Shown: positions 17,780 through 26,358 of the stretch, in pieces | How the letters are laid out: every line of letters starts with the position of its first letter | Position numbering within the stretch: the stretch's first letter is position 1 | Notes under the pieces: model-generated | What the model saw: only the letters and a program-made list of their open reading frames with translations | What the model was told of the DNA's origin: nothing | Databases searched by the model: none | Source: Oceanicella sp. SM1341 | GTDB lineage: Bacteria; Pseudomonadota; Alphaproteobacteria; Rhodobacterales; Rhodobacteraceae | Length of the DNA stretch: 64,000 nt | NCBI RefSeq assembly: GCF_003448965.1 | Contig: NZ_QRGC01000003.1 | Location: 62,001 to 126,000, forward strand | Direction: 5' to 3' | Program-made: the position numbers and the translations under genes

Positions 17780-18643
17780 ATGAAGCCAGACGTCACGGCC
17801 TTCTTCGACGAGGCCACCAACACCGTTTCCTACGTGGTGCGCGACCCCGGCAGCCGCGCCTGCGCCATCATCGACAGCGTGCTCGATTTCGACGCCGCCT
17901 CCGGGCGCACCGACACCCGCTCCGCGCAGGCCATCGCCGACCACGTGAGCGCCGAGGGTCTGGAGGTGGCCTGGATGCTCGAGACGCATGTGCATGCCGA
18001 CCATCTCTCCGCCGCGCCCTGGCTGCAGGAGCGGCTGGGCGGGAAGATCGGCATCGGCGAGCGCATCACCGTGGTGCAGGACACGTTCGGCAAGATCTTC
18101 AACGCCGGCACCGAGTTCGAGCGCGACGGCTCGCAGTTCGACCGGCTGTTCGCGGAGGGCGACACGTTTGCCATCGGCGGGCTCACCGGCCGGGTGCTGC
18201 ACACGCCGGGCCACACGCCGGCCTGCCTCACCTACGTGATCGGCGATGCCGCCTTCGTGGGCGACACGCTGTTCATGCCCGATTACGGCACCGCGCGCTG
18301 CGACTTTCCCGGCGGCTCGGCCGAGACGCTCTGGGCCTCGATCCAGAAGGTGCTCGCCCTGCCCGACGACACCCGCCTCTTCCTGTGCCACGACTACAAG
18401 GCCCCCGGCCGCGACACCTACGCCTGGGAGACCACGGTGGCCGAGCAGAAGGCGGACAACGTGCACGTGGGCGCCGGCCACAGCCGCGAGGAGTTCATCG
18501 CCATGCGCACCGCGCGCGACGCGGATCTGGGCATGCCGAAGCTCATCCTGCCCTCGATCCAGGTGAACATGCGCGCCGGCCACTTCCCCCCGCCGGAGGA
18601 GGACGGCAATGTCTACCTCAAGCTGCCGGTGAACCGGTTCTGA
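17780..18643 (+). CDS. Metallo-beta-lactamase-fold hydrolase, persulfide dioxygenase-like (Blh/ETHE1 type)
   Basis: 287 residues from the ATG at 17780, which is preceded by GAGGAG. The metal-binding motif is THVHADH (His70, His72, Asp74, His75), followed by TPGHTP, VGDTLF and LCHDY with the remaining ligands. The overall pattern (ARCDFPGGSAETLW) is that of ETHE1/Blh persulfide dioxygenases, which oxidise glutathione persulfide to sulfite and thereby detoxify sulfide. A SulP-type anion transporter follows, compatible with export or uptake of sulfur oxyanions. No rhodanese domain is fused. Confidence 0.82.
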   Translation: MKPDVTAFFDEATNTVSYVVRDPGSRACAIIDSVLDFDAASGRTDTRSAQAIADHVSAEGLEVAWMLETHVHADHLSAAPWLQERLGGKIGIGERITVVQDTFGKIFNAGTEFERDGSQFDRLFAEGDTFAIGGLTGRVLHTPGHTPACLTYVIGDAAFVGDTLFMPDYGTARCDFPGGSAETLWASIQKVLALPDDTRLFLCHDYKAPGRDTYAWETTVAEQKADNVHVGAGHSREEFIAMRTARDADLGMPKLILPSIQVNMRAGHFPPPEEDGNVYLKLPVNRF

Positions 18644-18966
18644 GGGCCGCGCGCCCGGACGTGCCGCAAACGACGGTGCCCCCGCCCCCGGAGGCGGCAC
18701 GGGGCCCCGCACTGCCGGGGCCGCGCGGGCCGCGACACCATCGGGCCGCGGGCTGACACGTCCACGCCCCGCCCCGGCCGCGGGCTGTCCCGGGGCCCGG
18801 AGCGGCGGGAGCCGCCCCGTCCGCGCGGAGCGTCTGTCGTGCAAGGCGCTGCGGCGATCCTCTGCGGTGGCGCCTCTCCGGGGGCGCCGCCAGATTTTTC
18901 CGGGGGCCCGGCTGCGGGCCCCTGCCCTCCCCGCGGCCCCGGGCCGCCCGTTGCCGAAGGCTTGCC
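18644..18966. other. GC-rich spacer without recognised gene
   Basis: 323 bp of very GC-rich DNA with several short inverted repeats of G and C runs (for example around 18898-18930). No convincing coding frame, promoter or T-tract terminator was found. Whether the SulP gene has its own promoter here is unclear. Confidence 0.4.
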
Positions 18967-20739
18967 ATGCAGCGTTACCTGCCGTTTCTCGACTGGGGCC
19001 GGAGCTATGACCGCGAGACGCTCGGGGCCGATCTGGTGGCGGCGCTCATCGTCACGGTGATGCTGATCCCGCAGAGCTTCGCCTATGCGCTGCTCGCCGG
19101 GCTGCCGCCGGTGCTGGGGCTCTACGCCTCCATGGCGCCGCTGGTGCTCTACGCGCTGTTCGGCACCTCGCGCACGCTGGCGGTGGGGCCGGTGGCGATC
19201 TCCTCGCTGATGACGGCAGCGGCCTGCGGCGCGCTCTTCGCCCAGGGCACGCCGGAATATGCCGGGGCGGCGGTGGCGCTCGCGGCGCTTTCGGGAGTGA
19301 TGCTGCTGGGCATGGGCGCGCTGCGGCTGGGGGTGCTGGCGAATTTCCTCTCCCACCCGGTGATCTCGGGCTTCATCACCGCCTCGGCGCTGCTGATCGC
19401 CGCCGGCCAGCTGCGCCACCTGCTGGGCGTGCAGGCCGGGGGCAGCACCGCGCCGGAACTGGTGCCCGCCCTCCTCGCCGCCCTGCCGGGCACCAGCCTC
19501 ACCACGCTCGCGCTCGGCGCGCTCACCATCGCCTTCCTGCTCTGGGCGCGGCGGGGGCTGGCGCCGGCGCTGCGCCGGCTCGGGCTTGCCGAGCGCGGCG
19601 CCACGGCGCTGGCGCGCACCGGGCCGGTGATCGCGGTGGCGCTCACCACGCTGGCCACTTGGGCGCTCGGGCTCGACGTGGCGGTGGTGGGCGAAGTGCC
19701 GCGCGGCCTGCCCGCCCTCGCCCTGCCGCCGCTCGACCCCGCGCTGCTCACACAGATCGCCGTGCCGGCGCTGCTGATCTCGGTGGTGGGCTACGTGGAG
19801 ACCGTCTCCATCGCCCAGACCCTCGCCGCCCGCCGGCGCGAGCGCATCGACCCCGACCAGGAGCTGATCGCGCTCGGCGCGGCCAACCTCGGCTCCGCCG
19901 TCTCCGGCGCCTTCCCGGTGAGCGGGGGCTTCGCCCGCTCGGTGGTGAACTTCGACGCCGGGGCCCGCACGCCGGCTGCCGGGCTCTTCACCGCGGCGGG
20001 CATGGCGGCGGCCACGCTGCTGCTCACCCCGCTCATCCGCCACCTGCCGCAGGCCACGCTGGCGGCCACCATCATCGTCGCGGTGCTGGGGCTCGTCGAC
20101 CTGCGCGCCCTCACCCGGGTCTGGGCCTATTCGCGGGCCGATTTCGCCGCCCAGGCCGGCACCATCCTCGTCACCCTGCTCGCGGGGGTGGAGGCGGGGC
20201 TGATCACCGGCGTCGGCCTCTCGGTGGCGCTGCAGCTCTGGCGCAGCTCGCGGCCGCATGTGGCGGTGGTGGGCCAGGTGCCGGGCTGCGAGCATTTCCG
20301 CAACGTCGCCCGCCACGAGGTGGTGACCGCGCCGCACGTGCTCTCGTTGCGGGTGGACGAGAGCCTGTCCTTCCCCAACGCCCGCTTCCTCGAGGATTAC
20401 GTCTACGACGCCGTGGCCGCCGACCCGCGCATCCGCCACGTGGTGCTGGTCTGCCCGGCGGTGAACGCGGTGGACGCCTCGGCGCTGGAGAGCCTGGAGG
20501 CGATCATCCACCGGCTGTCCGACGCGGGCGTGACCCTGCATCTCTCGGAGGTGAAGGGCCCGGTGATGGACGGGCTGCGCCGCGCCGGCCTGCCGGAGCA
20601 CCTCACCGGCGAGGTGTTCCTCAGCCAGTACGACGCCTTCCGCACCCTCGCCCCCGAGGCCGCGGCCGAGGCGATGGCCCGGCCCCGGCTGGCGGAAGCC
20701 ACCCAGGCCCGCCGCGGCACCGGCCGCGCCGCGGGCTGA
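18967..20739 (+). CDS. SulP-family anion transporter with STAS domain
   Basis: 590 residues. The N-terminal ~420 form the SulP membrane domain, with AALIVTVMLIPQSFAYALLAG near residue 27 (split around the helix) and FPVSGGFARSVVN near 318, both family signatures. The C-terminal ~130 residues form a STAS domain (VLSLRVDESLSFPNARFLED, then VDASALESLE). SulP proteins carry sulfate, bicarbonate or dicarboxylates. Placement behind a persulfide-dioxygenase-like gene favours a sulfur oxyanion, but this is inferred. Confidence 0.9.
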   Translation: MQRYLPFLDWGRSYDRETLGADLVAALIVTVMLIPQSFAYALLAGLPPVLGLYASMAPLVLYALFGTSRTLAVGPVAISSLMTAAACGALFAQGTPEYAGAAVALAALSGVMLLGMGALRLGVLANFLSHPVISGFITASALLIAAGQLRHLLGVQAGGSTAPELVPALLAALPGTSLTTLALGALTIAFLLWARRGLAPALRRLGLAERGATALARTGPVIAVALTTLATWALGLDVAVVGEVPRGLPALALPPLDPALLTQIAVPALLISVVGYVETVSIAQTLAARRRERIDPDQELIALGAANLGSAVSGAFPVSGGFARSVVNFDAGARTPAAGLFTAAGMAAATLLLTPLIRHLPQATLAATIIVAVLGLVDLRALTRVWAYSRADFAAQAGTILVTLLAGVEAGLITGVGLSVALQLWRSSRPHVAVVGQVPGCEHFRNVARHEVVTAPHVLSLRVDESLSFPNARFLEDYVYDAVAADPRIRHVVLVCPAVNAVDASALESLEAIIHRLSDAGVTLHLSEVKGPVMDGLRRAGLPEHLTGEVFLSQYDAFRTLAPEAAAEAMARPRLAEATQARRGTGRAAG

Positions 20740-20749
20740 GCCCCGGGCC

Positions 20750-21271
20750 TCAGGCGCCCTCGGGCTCGGGCTCCTGCTCCTGCTCCGGCGCGGCCACGCA
20801 GGGCCGGTGCCGCGGCTCCGGCGCCTCCGCGAGGGCGGCGCGCGGCGCGATGCGCTCCAGCAGGGCGCCGCGGTTTGCGGCGATATCGGCGAGGGTCACC
20901 CCGTCGAGCACGGCGAGGAAGGCCTCGAGCGCGGCGCGCAGCGCGCTCGAGAGCCGGCACACCCCGGCCAGCGGGCAGGTATTTGTCTGCAAGTTGAAGC
21001 ATTCCACCAGCTCGAACGGCCCCTCGGTGAGGCGCAGCACGTCGCCGATGCGCAGGGTCTCCGGCGCGATCGCGAGGCGAAATCCCCCGCCGCGGCCGCG
21101 CACGGTCTCGAGGTAGCCGGCCTGGCCGAGCTCGTGCACGATCTTCGTCACATGCGCGCGGCTGATGCCATGGGCGCGGGCCACGTCATCGGCCCGCACC
21201 AGCCCGGGCGCCTTCAGCGCCGCGAACTGCAGCACCCGCAGCGCGAAATTGGAATAGGCCGTGAGCTTCAT
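20750..21271 (-). CDS. nsrR: Rrf2-family regulator, NsrR-like
   Basis: 173 residues from the ATG at 21271, where the conserved MKLTAYSNFALRVL begins. The N-terminal winged helix-turn-helix (about 1-70, with ISRAHVTKIVHELGQAGYLE) is followed by three cysteines (91, 99, 105: ECFNLQTNTC, then PLAGVC). Their spacing is that of NsrR, whose iron-sulfur cluster senses nitric oxide. It is transcribed away from cioAB, and a dyad of NsrR geometry lies between them. The C-terminus ends in a short Glu/Pro-rich tail. IscR-type function is less likely given the Cys spacing. Confidence 0.8.
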   Translation of the reverse strand: MKLTAYSNFALRVLQFAALKAPGLVRADDVARAHGISRAHVTKIVHELGQAGYLETVRGRGGGFRLAIAPETLRIGDVLRLTEGPFELVECFNLQTNTCPLAGVCRLSSALRAALEAFLAVLDGVTLADIAANRGALLERIAPRAALAEAPEPRHRPCVAAPEQEQEPEPEGA

Positions 21272-21418
21272 CCCCGGGCCGCCTCCTCCGGCCGGCTGCG
21301 CAGCACGACGGGCGCACGAGGCGCTGGTCACGTCCTGCAGCGAATGGAATGCTACAAGCCCCCGGCTGCGACACCGTGTATCTGCGTCACGTCGCGGCGC
21401 GGCAAAGGGCGCATGCAA

Positions 21419-21441
21419 AAGCTATACGGGAAATATTGCTT
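21419..21441. promoter_or_regulatory. Candidate NsrR/Rrf2 operator, 11-1-11 dyad
   Basis: A 23-bp imperfect dyad whose half-sites both read AAGCNATA (AAGCTATA on the plus strand, AAGCAATA on the minus strand), centred on one base. This is the 11-1-11 geometry described for NsrR sites, and it starts with AAG as those do. It lies 45 bp upstream of cydA and about 150 bp from the divergent regulator. Confidence 0.5.
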
Positions 21442-21486
21442 TAACCGCAAGACCCGATAGAGTCACGGTGAACAAAGGAGGTCCCC

Positions 21487-22869
21487 ATGTTCGGGCTTGA
21501 GGCCATCGATCTCGCCAGGGCGCAATTCGCCTTTACCGTGTCCTTCCACATCATCTTCCCCGCCTTCTCCATCGGCCTCGCGAGCTATCTCGCGGTGCTG
21601 CAGGGCATGGCGCTCTGGACCGGGCAGGATGTCTACCAGCGGCTGTTCGACTACTGGAAGACGATCTTCGCCGTCGGCTTCGGCATGGGGGTCGTCTCGG
21701 GCATCGTGATGTCCTACCAGTTCGGCACCAACTGGTCGGTGTTCTCCGACAAGGCCGGCCCGGTGATCGGGCCGCTCATGGGCTACGAGGTGCTCTCGGC
21801 CTTCTTCCTCGAGGCGGGCTTCCTCGGCGTGATGCTCTTCGGGCGCAAGCGCGTGGGGGCCGGGCTGCACATGTTCGCCACCGCGATGGTGGCGGCGGGC
21901 ACGCTGTTCTCGGCCTTCTGGATCCTGTCGGTGAACAGCTGGATGCATACGCCCCAGGGCTACGGCTTCAACGACGACGGCCAGTTCATCCCGCTCGACT
22001 GGTGGGCCGTGGTGTTCAACCCCTCCTTCCCCTACCGGCTGGTGCACATGGTGCTGGCGGCCTATCTCACCACCGCGCTGGTGGTGGCGGCGGTGGGCGG
22101 CTGGCACCTGCTGCGCAACCGGATGGACGAGGGCGCGCGCACCATGTTCTCCATGGCGATGTGGATGCTGCTGGTCACCGCGCCGCTGCAGATCCTCGCG
22201 GGCGACCAGCACGGGCTCAACACGCTCGAGCACCAGCCCGCCAAGGTGGCCGCGATGGAGGGCCACTACGAGAACGACGGCCCCATCCCGCTGCTGCTCT
22301 TCGGCATCCCGGACGACGAGGCGGAGGAAACCCGCTACGCGGTGGAGATCCCGCACCTGGGCTCGATCATCCTCACCCACAGCTGGGACGGCGAGATCCA
22401 GGGCCTGAAGGACTTCCCCAAGGAAGACCGCCCGCCGGCGCTGATCGTGTTCTGGAGCTTCCGCATCATGGTGGCGATGGGGCTCGCCATGCTGGGGCTG
22501 GCGCTGTGGTCGGCCTGGGCGCGCTGGCGCGGCCGGCTCTACCACGCGCCGATGCTGCACCGGGCGGCCACGCTGATGGGCCCGGCCGGCTTCATCGCCG
22601 TGCTCGCCGGCTGGGTCACCACCGAGGTGGGCCGGCAGCCGTTCACGGTCTACGGCCTGCTGCGCACGGCCGAGAGCCACTCGCCGCTGGAGGCCCCGGC
22701 CGTGGCCACCTCGCTCATCGCCTTCATCGTGGTGTATTTCTCGGTGTTCGGCACCGGGGTGTTCTACATGTTCCGCCTGTTCGCCAAGTCCCCCGACGCC
22801 GGGCTGGACATGGAGGAGATCGGCCCCACCCGGACCGCCAAGCGCGAACCCGTCGAAAACGCAGACTGA
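21487..22869 (+). CDS. cydA: Cytochrome bd-type quinol oxidase subunit I (CioA type)
   Basis: 460-residue polytopic subunit of a cytochrome bd/cyanide-insensitive quinol oxidase in the inner membrane. Likely haem ligands are His21 (SFHIIFP, high-spin haem), His187 (YRLVHM) and Met331 (RIMVAMG). Glu101 and Glu109 match the proton-channel acids. The Q-loop between about 250 and 320 is short, as in CioA enzymes, and GRQPF follows. AGGAGG sits just before the ATG. bd-type oxidases resist nitric oxide and cyanide, which fits an NsrR-like regulator next door. Confidence 0.95.
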   Translation: MFGLEAIDLARAQFAFTVSFHIIFPAFSIGLASYLAVLQGMALWTGQDVYQRLFDYWKTIFAVGFGMGVVSGIVMSYQFGTNWSVFSDKAGPVIGPLMGYEVLSAFFLEAGFLGVMLFGRKRVGAGLHMFATAMVAAGTLFSAFWILSVNSWMHTPQGYGFNDDGQFIPLDWWAVVFNPSFPYRLVHMVLAAYLTTALVVAAVGGWHLLRNRMDEGARTMFSMAMWMLLVTAPLQILAGDQHGLNTLEHQPAKVAAMEGHYENDGPIPLLLFGIPDDEAEETRYAVEIPHLGSIILTHSWDGEIQGLKDFPKEDRPPALIVFWSFRIMVAMGLAMLGLALWSAWARWRGRLYHAPMLHRAATLMGPAGFIAVLAGWVTTEVGRQPFTVYGLLRTAESHSPLEAPAVATSLIAFIVVYFSVFGTGVFYMFRLFAKSPDAGLDMEEIGPTRTAKREPVENAD

Positions 22870-22881
22870 GGAGAGACCGAG

Positions 22882-23886
22882 ATGCTGCTGGAACTTTCCT
22901 TCATCTGGGCCGGGCTCATCGCCTTCGCGGTGCTGGCCTATGTCATCCTCGACGGGTTCGACCTCGGGGTCGGCATCCTCTTTCCCTTCGTGAAGGGCGA
23001 GACGCACCGCGACCTGATGATGAACACCGTCGCCCCCGTGTGGGACGGCAACGAGACCTGGCTGGTGCTCGGCGGCGGCGGGCTGTTCGCCGTGTTCCCG
23101 CTCGCCTATGCCACGGTGATGCCGGCGCTCTACGCGCCGATCATCGCCATGCTGCTGGGGCTGATCTTCCGCGGCGTGGCCTTCGAGTTCCGCTGGCGCA
23201 CGAAGCGCGGCAAGTTCCTGTGGGACTGGGCCTTCGCCGGCGGCTCGATGATCGCCACCGTCGCGCAGGGCGTCGCCCTCGGCGCGCTGGTGCAGGGCAT
23301 CCACATCGAGAACCGCGCCTATGCCGGCGGCTGGTGGGACTGGTTCACCCCCTTCTCCCTCCTCACCGGCCTCGCGCTGCTGGTGGGCTACGCCCTGCTC
23401 GGCGCCACCTGGCTGGTGATGAAGACCGAGGGCCACGTGCATGACGAGGCCCGCCGCTTCGCCTGGGTCACCGCCGTGGGCACGCTGCTGCTCATCGGCG
23501 CGGTGAGCCTCTGGACCCCGTTCAAGAACGAGATCTACCTGCAGCGCTGGTTCGCCATGCCCACCGCGGTGTTCAGCCTCGTCGTGCCGCTGCTGGTGGC
23601 GCTTTGCGCCTGGAACCTGTTCACCGGGCTGAAGGCGGGGCATGACCGGCGGCCCTTCCTCTCGGCGCTGGCGATCTTCGTGCTGTGCTTCGTGGGCATC
23701 GGGGTGAGCTTCTACCCCTGGATGGTGCCGCCCTCGCTCACCATCGCCGATGCCGCGGCGCCGGACTCGAGCCTCGCCTTCCTGCTGGTGGGCTCGGTGG
23801 TGCTGATCCCGATCATCCTCGCCTACACCGCCTATGCCTACTGGGTGTTCCGCGGCAAGGTGCGCGAGGGCGAGGGCTACCACTGA
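22882..23886 (+). CDS. cydB: Cytochrome bd-type quinol oxidase subunit II (CioB type)
   Basis: 334-residue second subunit with about eight to nine membrane segments. The N-terminal signature (FAVLAYVILDGFDLGVGIL, then NTVAPVWDGNETWLVLGGG) is diagnostic. GGAG precedes the ATG, 12 nt after cydA. Its stop overlaps the next small gene (TGATG), so all three genes are translated together. Confidence 0.95.
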   Translation: MLLELSFIWAGLIAFAVLAYVILDGFDLGVGILFPFVKGETHRDLMMNTVAPVWDGNETWLVLGGGGLFAVFPLAYATVMPALYAPIIAMLLGLIFRGVAFEFRWRTKRGKFLWDWAFAGGSMIATVAQGVALGALVQGIHIENRAYAGGWWDWFTPFSLLTGLALLVGYALLGATWLVMKTEGHVHDEARRFAWVTAVGTLLLIGAVSLWTPFKNEIYLQRWFAMPTAVFSLVVPLLVALCAWNLFTGLKAGHDRRPFLSALAIFVLCFVGIGVSFYPWMVPPSLTIADAAAPDSSLAFLLVGSVVLIPIILAYTAYAYWVFRGKVREGEGYH

Positions 23887-23990
23887 TGAGCCCGGGACTG
23901 CGCAAGGGGCTGTGGTTCCTGGGGCTCTGGGCCGGCGGCGTGCTGGCCCTGGGCCTGGTGGGCCTCGCCATCCGGGCGGTGCTGATGTGA
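23886..23990 (+). CDS. DUF2474 small membrane protein of the CIO operon
   Basis: 34 residues, a single transmembrane helix with the pattern RKGLWFLGLWAGGV then IRAVLM, as in DUF2474 proteins found after cioAB. The ATG overlaps the cydB stop by one base. By analogy with CydX and CydH it is probably a structural subunit that stabilises the oxidase. The analogy is inferred from position and topology; the sequence is too short for more. Confidence 0.8.
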   Translation: MSPGLRKGLWFLGLWAGGVLALGLVGLAIRAVLM

Positions 23991-23995
23991 GCGGC

Positions 23996-24022
23996 GCGGG
24001 GGAGTGCTTGCACTTCCCCCGC
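23996..24022 (+). terminator. Hairpin after the cio operon
   Basis: Near-perfect hairpin with about 11-bp arms (one bulged A) and a 3-nt loop, starting 6 nt after the DUF2474 stop. There is no clear T-tract, so the efficiency of termination is uncertain. Confidence 0.5.
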
Positions 24023-24088
24023 CCCTGGGGTTGACTGGCGCCCGAACCTGCACCCGCACCCCGCACCCGCACCGACCCCGAGAGAAAA

Positions 24089-25132
24089 ATGACCTGGGAC
24101 GCCGACAAACTCGCCGCCATCCGTGCCAAGTACGAAGACGCGGAGGTCGGCGCCATGCATGACCCCCGCTTTGCCCGCGTGGCGGAGAAGATCTTCTCCG
24201 GCGGCACCCGAACCACCCCCTGGTCCGGCATCCCCACCCTGCTCGACGCGCCGGCCCTCGCGCCCGGCGCCGAGGGGTTCGAGGCGCTGCAGGTGGCGCT
24301 GCTCGGCGTGCCGATGGACCTCGGCATCACCAACCGCAACGGCTGCCGTTTCGGCCCCCGCGCCCTGCGCGCGATCGAGCGCATCGGCCCCTACAACCAC
24401 GTGCTCGACGTGGCCCCGGTGCAGGAGCTGCGCGTGGCCGACACCGGCGACGTGCCCTTCCGCTCGCGCTACCAGCTCGAGGAAAGCCACCAGGACATCG
24501 AGGCCCATGTCGCGAAGCTGGTGGCCGCCGGCACCCTGCCGCTCTCGGTGGGGGGCGATCATTCCATCACCGGCCCGATTCTGAAGGCGGTGGGCGCGCA
24601 GGCCCCGGTGGGCCTCATCCACATCGACGCGCATTGCGACACGTCCGGCCCCTTCGACGGCACGAAGTTCCACCACGGCGGCCCGTTCCGCAACGCGGTG
24701 CTCGACGGCGCGCTCGACCCGACGCGGACCATCCAGATCGGCATCCGCGGCTCGTCGGAATACCTGTGGGAATTCTCCTACGACACCGGCATGACCGTGA
24801 TCCACGCCGAGGAGGTGACCGGCCTCGGCATCCCCGCCATCATCGAGCGCGCGAAAGAGATCGTGGGAAGCGGCCCCACCTATCTCTCCTTCGACATCGA
24901 CAGCCTCGACCCCTCCTTCGCCCCGGGTACCGGCACGCCCGAGGTGGGCGGCCTCACCACCCGCGAGGTGCTGGAGCTGATCCGCGGCCTGAAGGGCCTC
25001 AACATCGTCGGCGGCGACGTGGTGGAGGTGGCCCCGCAATACGACAGCACCACCAACACCGCCCATGCCGGCGCGCAGGTGCTGTTCGAGATCCTCAGCC
25101 TGATGGCCTTCAGCCCCGCGCTGAAACCCTGA
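24089..25132 (+). CDS. speB: Agmatinase/ureohydrolase-family protein
   Basis: 347 residues of the arginase-agmatinase fold. The binuclear manganese ligands are all present: His158 (GGDHS), Asp180/His182/Asp184 (IDAHCD) and Asp269/Asp271 (SFDIDSLDPS). Family members split the guanidino group of agmatine, guanidinobutyrate, guanidinopropionate or related compounds, releasing urea. The length with an N-terminal extension of about 45 residues is closer to guanidino-acid hydrolases than to short E. coli SpeB, so the symbol is tentative. It heads a block of amine and amide hydrolases on the same strand. Confidence 0.85.
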   Translation: MTWDADKLAAIRAKYEDAEVGAMHDPRFARVAEKIFSGGTRTTPWSGIPTLLDAPALAPGAEGFEALQVALLGVPMDLGITNRNGCRFGPRALRAIERIGPYNHVLDVAPVQELRVADTGDVPFRSRYQLEESHQDIEAHVAKLVAAGTLPLSVGGDHSITGPILKAVGAQAPVGLIHIDAHCDTSGPFDGTKFHHGGPFRNAVLDGALDPTRTIQIGIRGSSEYLWEFSYDTGMTVIHAEEVTGLGIPAIIERAKEIVGSGPTYLSFDIDSLDPSFAPGTGTPEVGGLTTREVLELIRGLKGLNIVGGDVVEVAPQYDSTTNTAHAGAQVLFEILSLMAFSPALKP

Positions 25133-25362
25133 GCCATCCGCGCCGGGCGCGGCCCCGGGAAACGACCACGCCACCCTCCGGGCCGTCGCCGCGCCGGCGC
25201 AGCCCCGGAGACGGGGCAGAGCAGCGCCGGGCGCGACCACCCCTCCCCGCCACGCGGCGGGGGCCCCGCCGCAGCGGCGGCCGGCCCTCCCCGCGCGGCG
25301 CCACCGAAACCGCCGGCGCCCGGCCTCCCCGGGCCCCGGCCAGCACAGACGGAGGCTCCGCC

Positions 25363-26133
25363 ATGCGCCTGTCCATCCGCCAGACCCTGCCCGCCTCGGG
25401 CGACGTGGAGGCCAATCTCGGCCTCATCTCCCGCGCCGCGAAAGCCGCCGCGCGCGAGGGCGCCGACCTGCTCCTGCTCCCCGAACTGGTCACCACCGGC
25501 TACGGCGCCGGCGCGGAGGCGCTCTCCCGCCTCGCCGAGCCGGCGGACGGCCCCACCGTCACCGCCCTCGCGCAGATCGCGGCGGAAACCGGCGTCGCCC
25601 TCATCGCAGGCTTCCCCGAGCGCGACGGCGAGACGATCTACAATTCCGCCGTCTTCACCAACGGCGCCGACACCCCCGCCCTCTACCGCAAGTCGCATCT
25701 CTACGGCGATTACGAGCGGGAGGTGTTCACCGCCGCCGAGCCCGCCACCTGCCTGGTGGAGCATGCCGGCATCACCCTGGGGCTGCTGATCTGCTACGAC
25801 GTGGAATTCCCGGAAAACACCCGGCGGCTGGCACAGGCCGGGGCCGAGCTGATCTGCGTGCCCACCGCCCTGCCCGACCTGCCGGGCTCCTATTTCGTCG
25901 CCCGGCAGATGATCGCGGTGCGCGCCTTCGAGAACCAGGTCTTCATCGCCTATGCCGACCATGCCGGCGAGGAGGGCGACTTCCGCTACCCCGGCCTCTC
26001 GCGCGTCGCGGCCCCCGATGGCGGCACCCTGGCCCGCGCCGGCGCCCGCCCCGGCCAGATCTCCGCCGAAATCGACCCCACGGCCTACGCTGCCTCCCGG
26101 GCCGAGAACACCTACCTGCGCGACCTGCGCTAG
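25363..26133 (+). CDS. Carbon-nitrogen hydrolase (nitrilase superfamily)
   Basis: 256 residues. The catalytic triad is Glu41 (LLPELVTTGYG), Lys110 (YRKSHLYG) and Cys144 (LICYDVEFPE). Nitrilase-superfamily amidases of this size hydrolyse omega-amides, carbamoyl amines or ureido acids. Together with the preceding ureohydrolase this suggests stepwise removal of nitrogen from a guanidino or amide compound. The ATG at 25363 has GGAGG 7 nt upstream. The 230-bp spacer before it is GC-rich and featureless. Confidence 0.85.
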   Translation: MRLSIRQTLPASGDVEANLGLISRAAKAAAREGADLLLLPELVTTGYGAGAEALSRLAEPADGPTVTALAQIAAETGVALIAGFPERDGETIYNSAVFTNGADTPALYRKSHLYGDYEREVFTAAEPATCLVEHAGITLGLLICYDVEFPENTRRLAQAGAELICVPTALPDLPGSYFVARQMIAVRAFENQVFIAYADHAGEEGDFRYPGLSRVAAPDGGTLARAGARPGQISAEIDPTAYAASRAENTYLRDLR

Positions 26134-26254
26134 CCCCCCACCCCGCGCTGCCCCGCTCCGGGCCCCGACCCGGAGCCTCCCGGCCGACACCCCGCGCACC
26201 CGGCCGAGGCCGGGAGGCCCCGGATCTGCGTCCGGGGCAGCGGCGCGCGCGTGA

Positions 26255-26271
26255 ATTAGGTTCAGCCTAAT
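26255..26271. promoter_or_regulatory. 17-bp palindrome, candidate LysR-type operator
   Basis: ATTAGGTTCAGCCTAAT has perfect 6-bp arms around a 5-bp centre and contains the T-N11-A pattern of LysR-type regulator boxes. It is AT-rich relative to its surroundings and lies 88 bp upstream of the HpaB-like gene, where an activator would bind. The LysR gene at 31639 is the obvious partner. Confidence 0.5.
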
Positions 26272-26358
26272 CCAACCCAAGGAAACATCTGCTTTACCGA
26301 AGGCGCATCCGGGCGCAGCATCTCTCCCAGCCCGAGACCCTGCTGCAAGGACCCCGCC

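Noticed and set aside
21463-24384. A 973-codon open frame on the minus strand over cioAB
   Set aside because: Antisense of the cytochrome bd genes; low-complexity His/Gly/Arg/Glu composition and no start signal.
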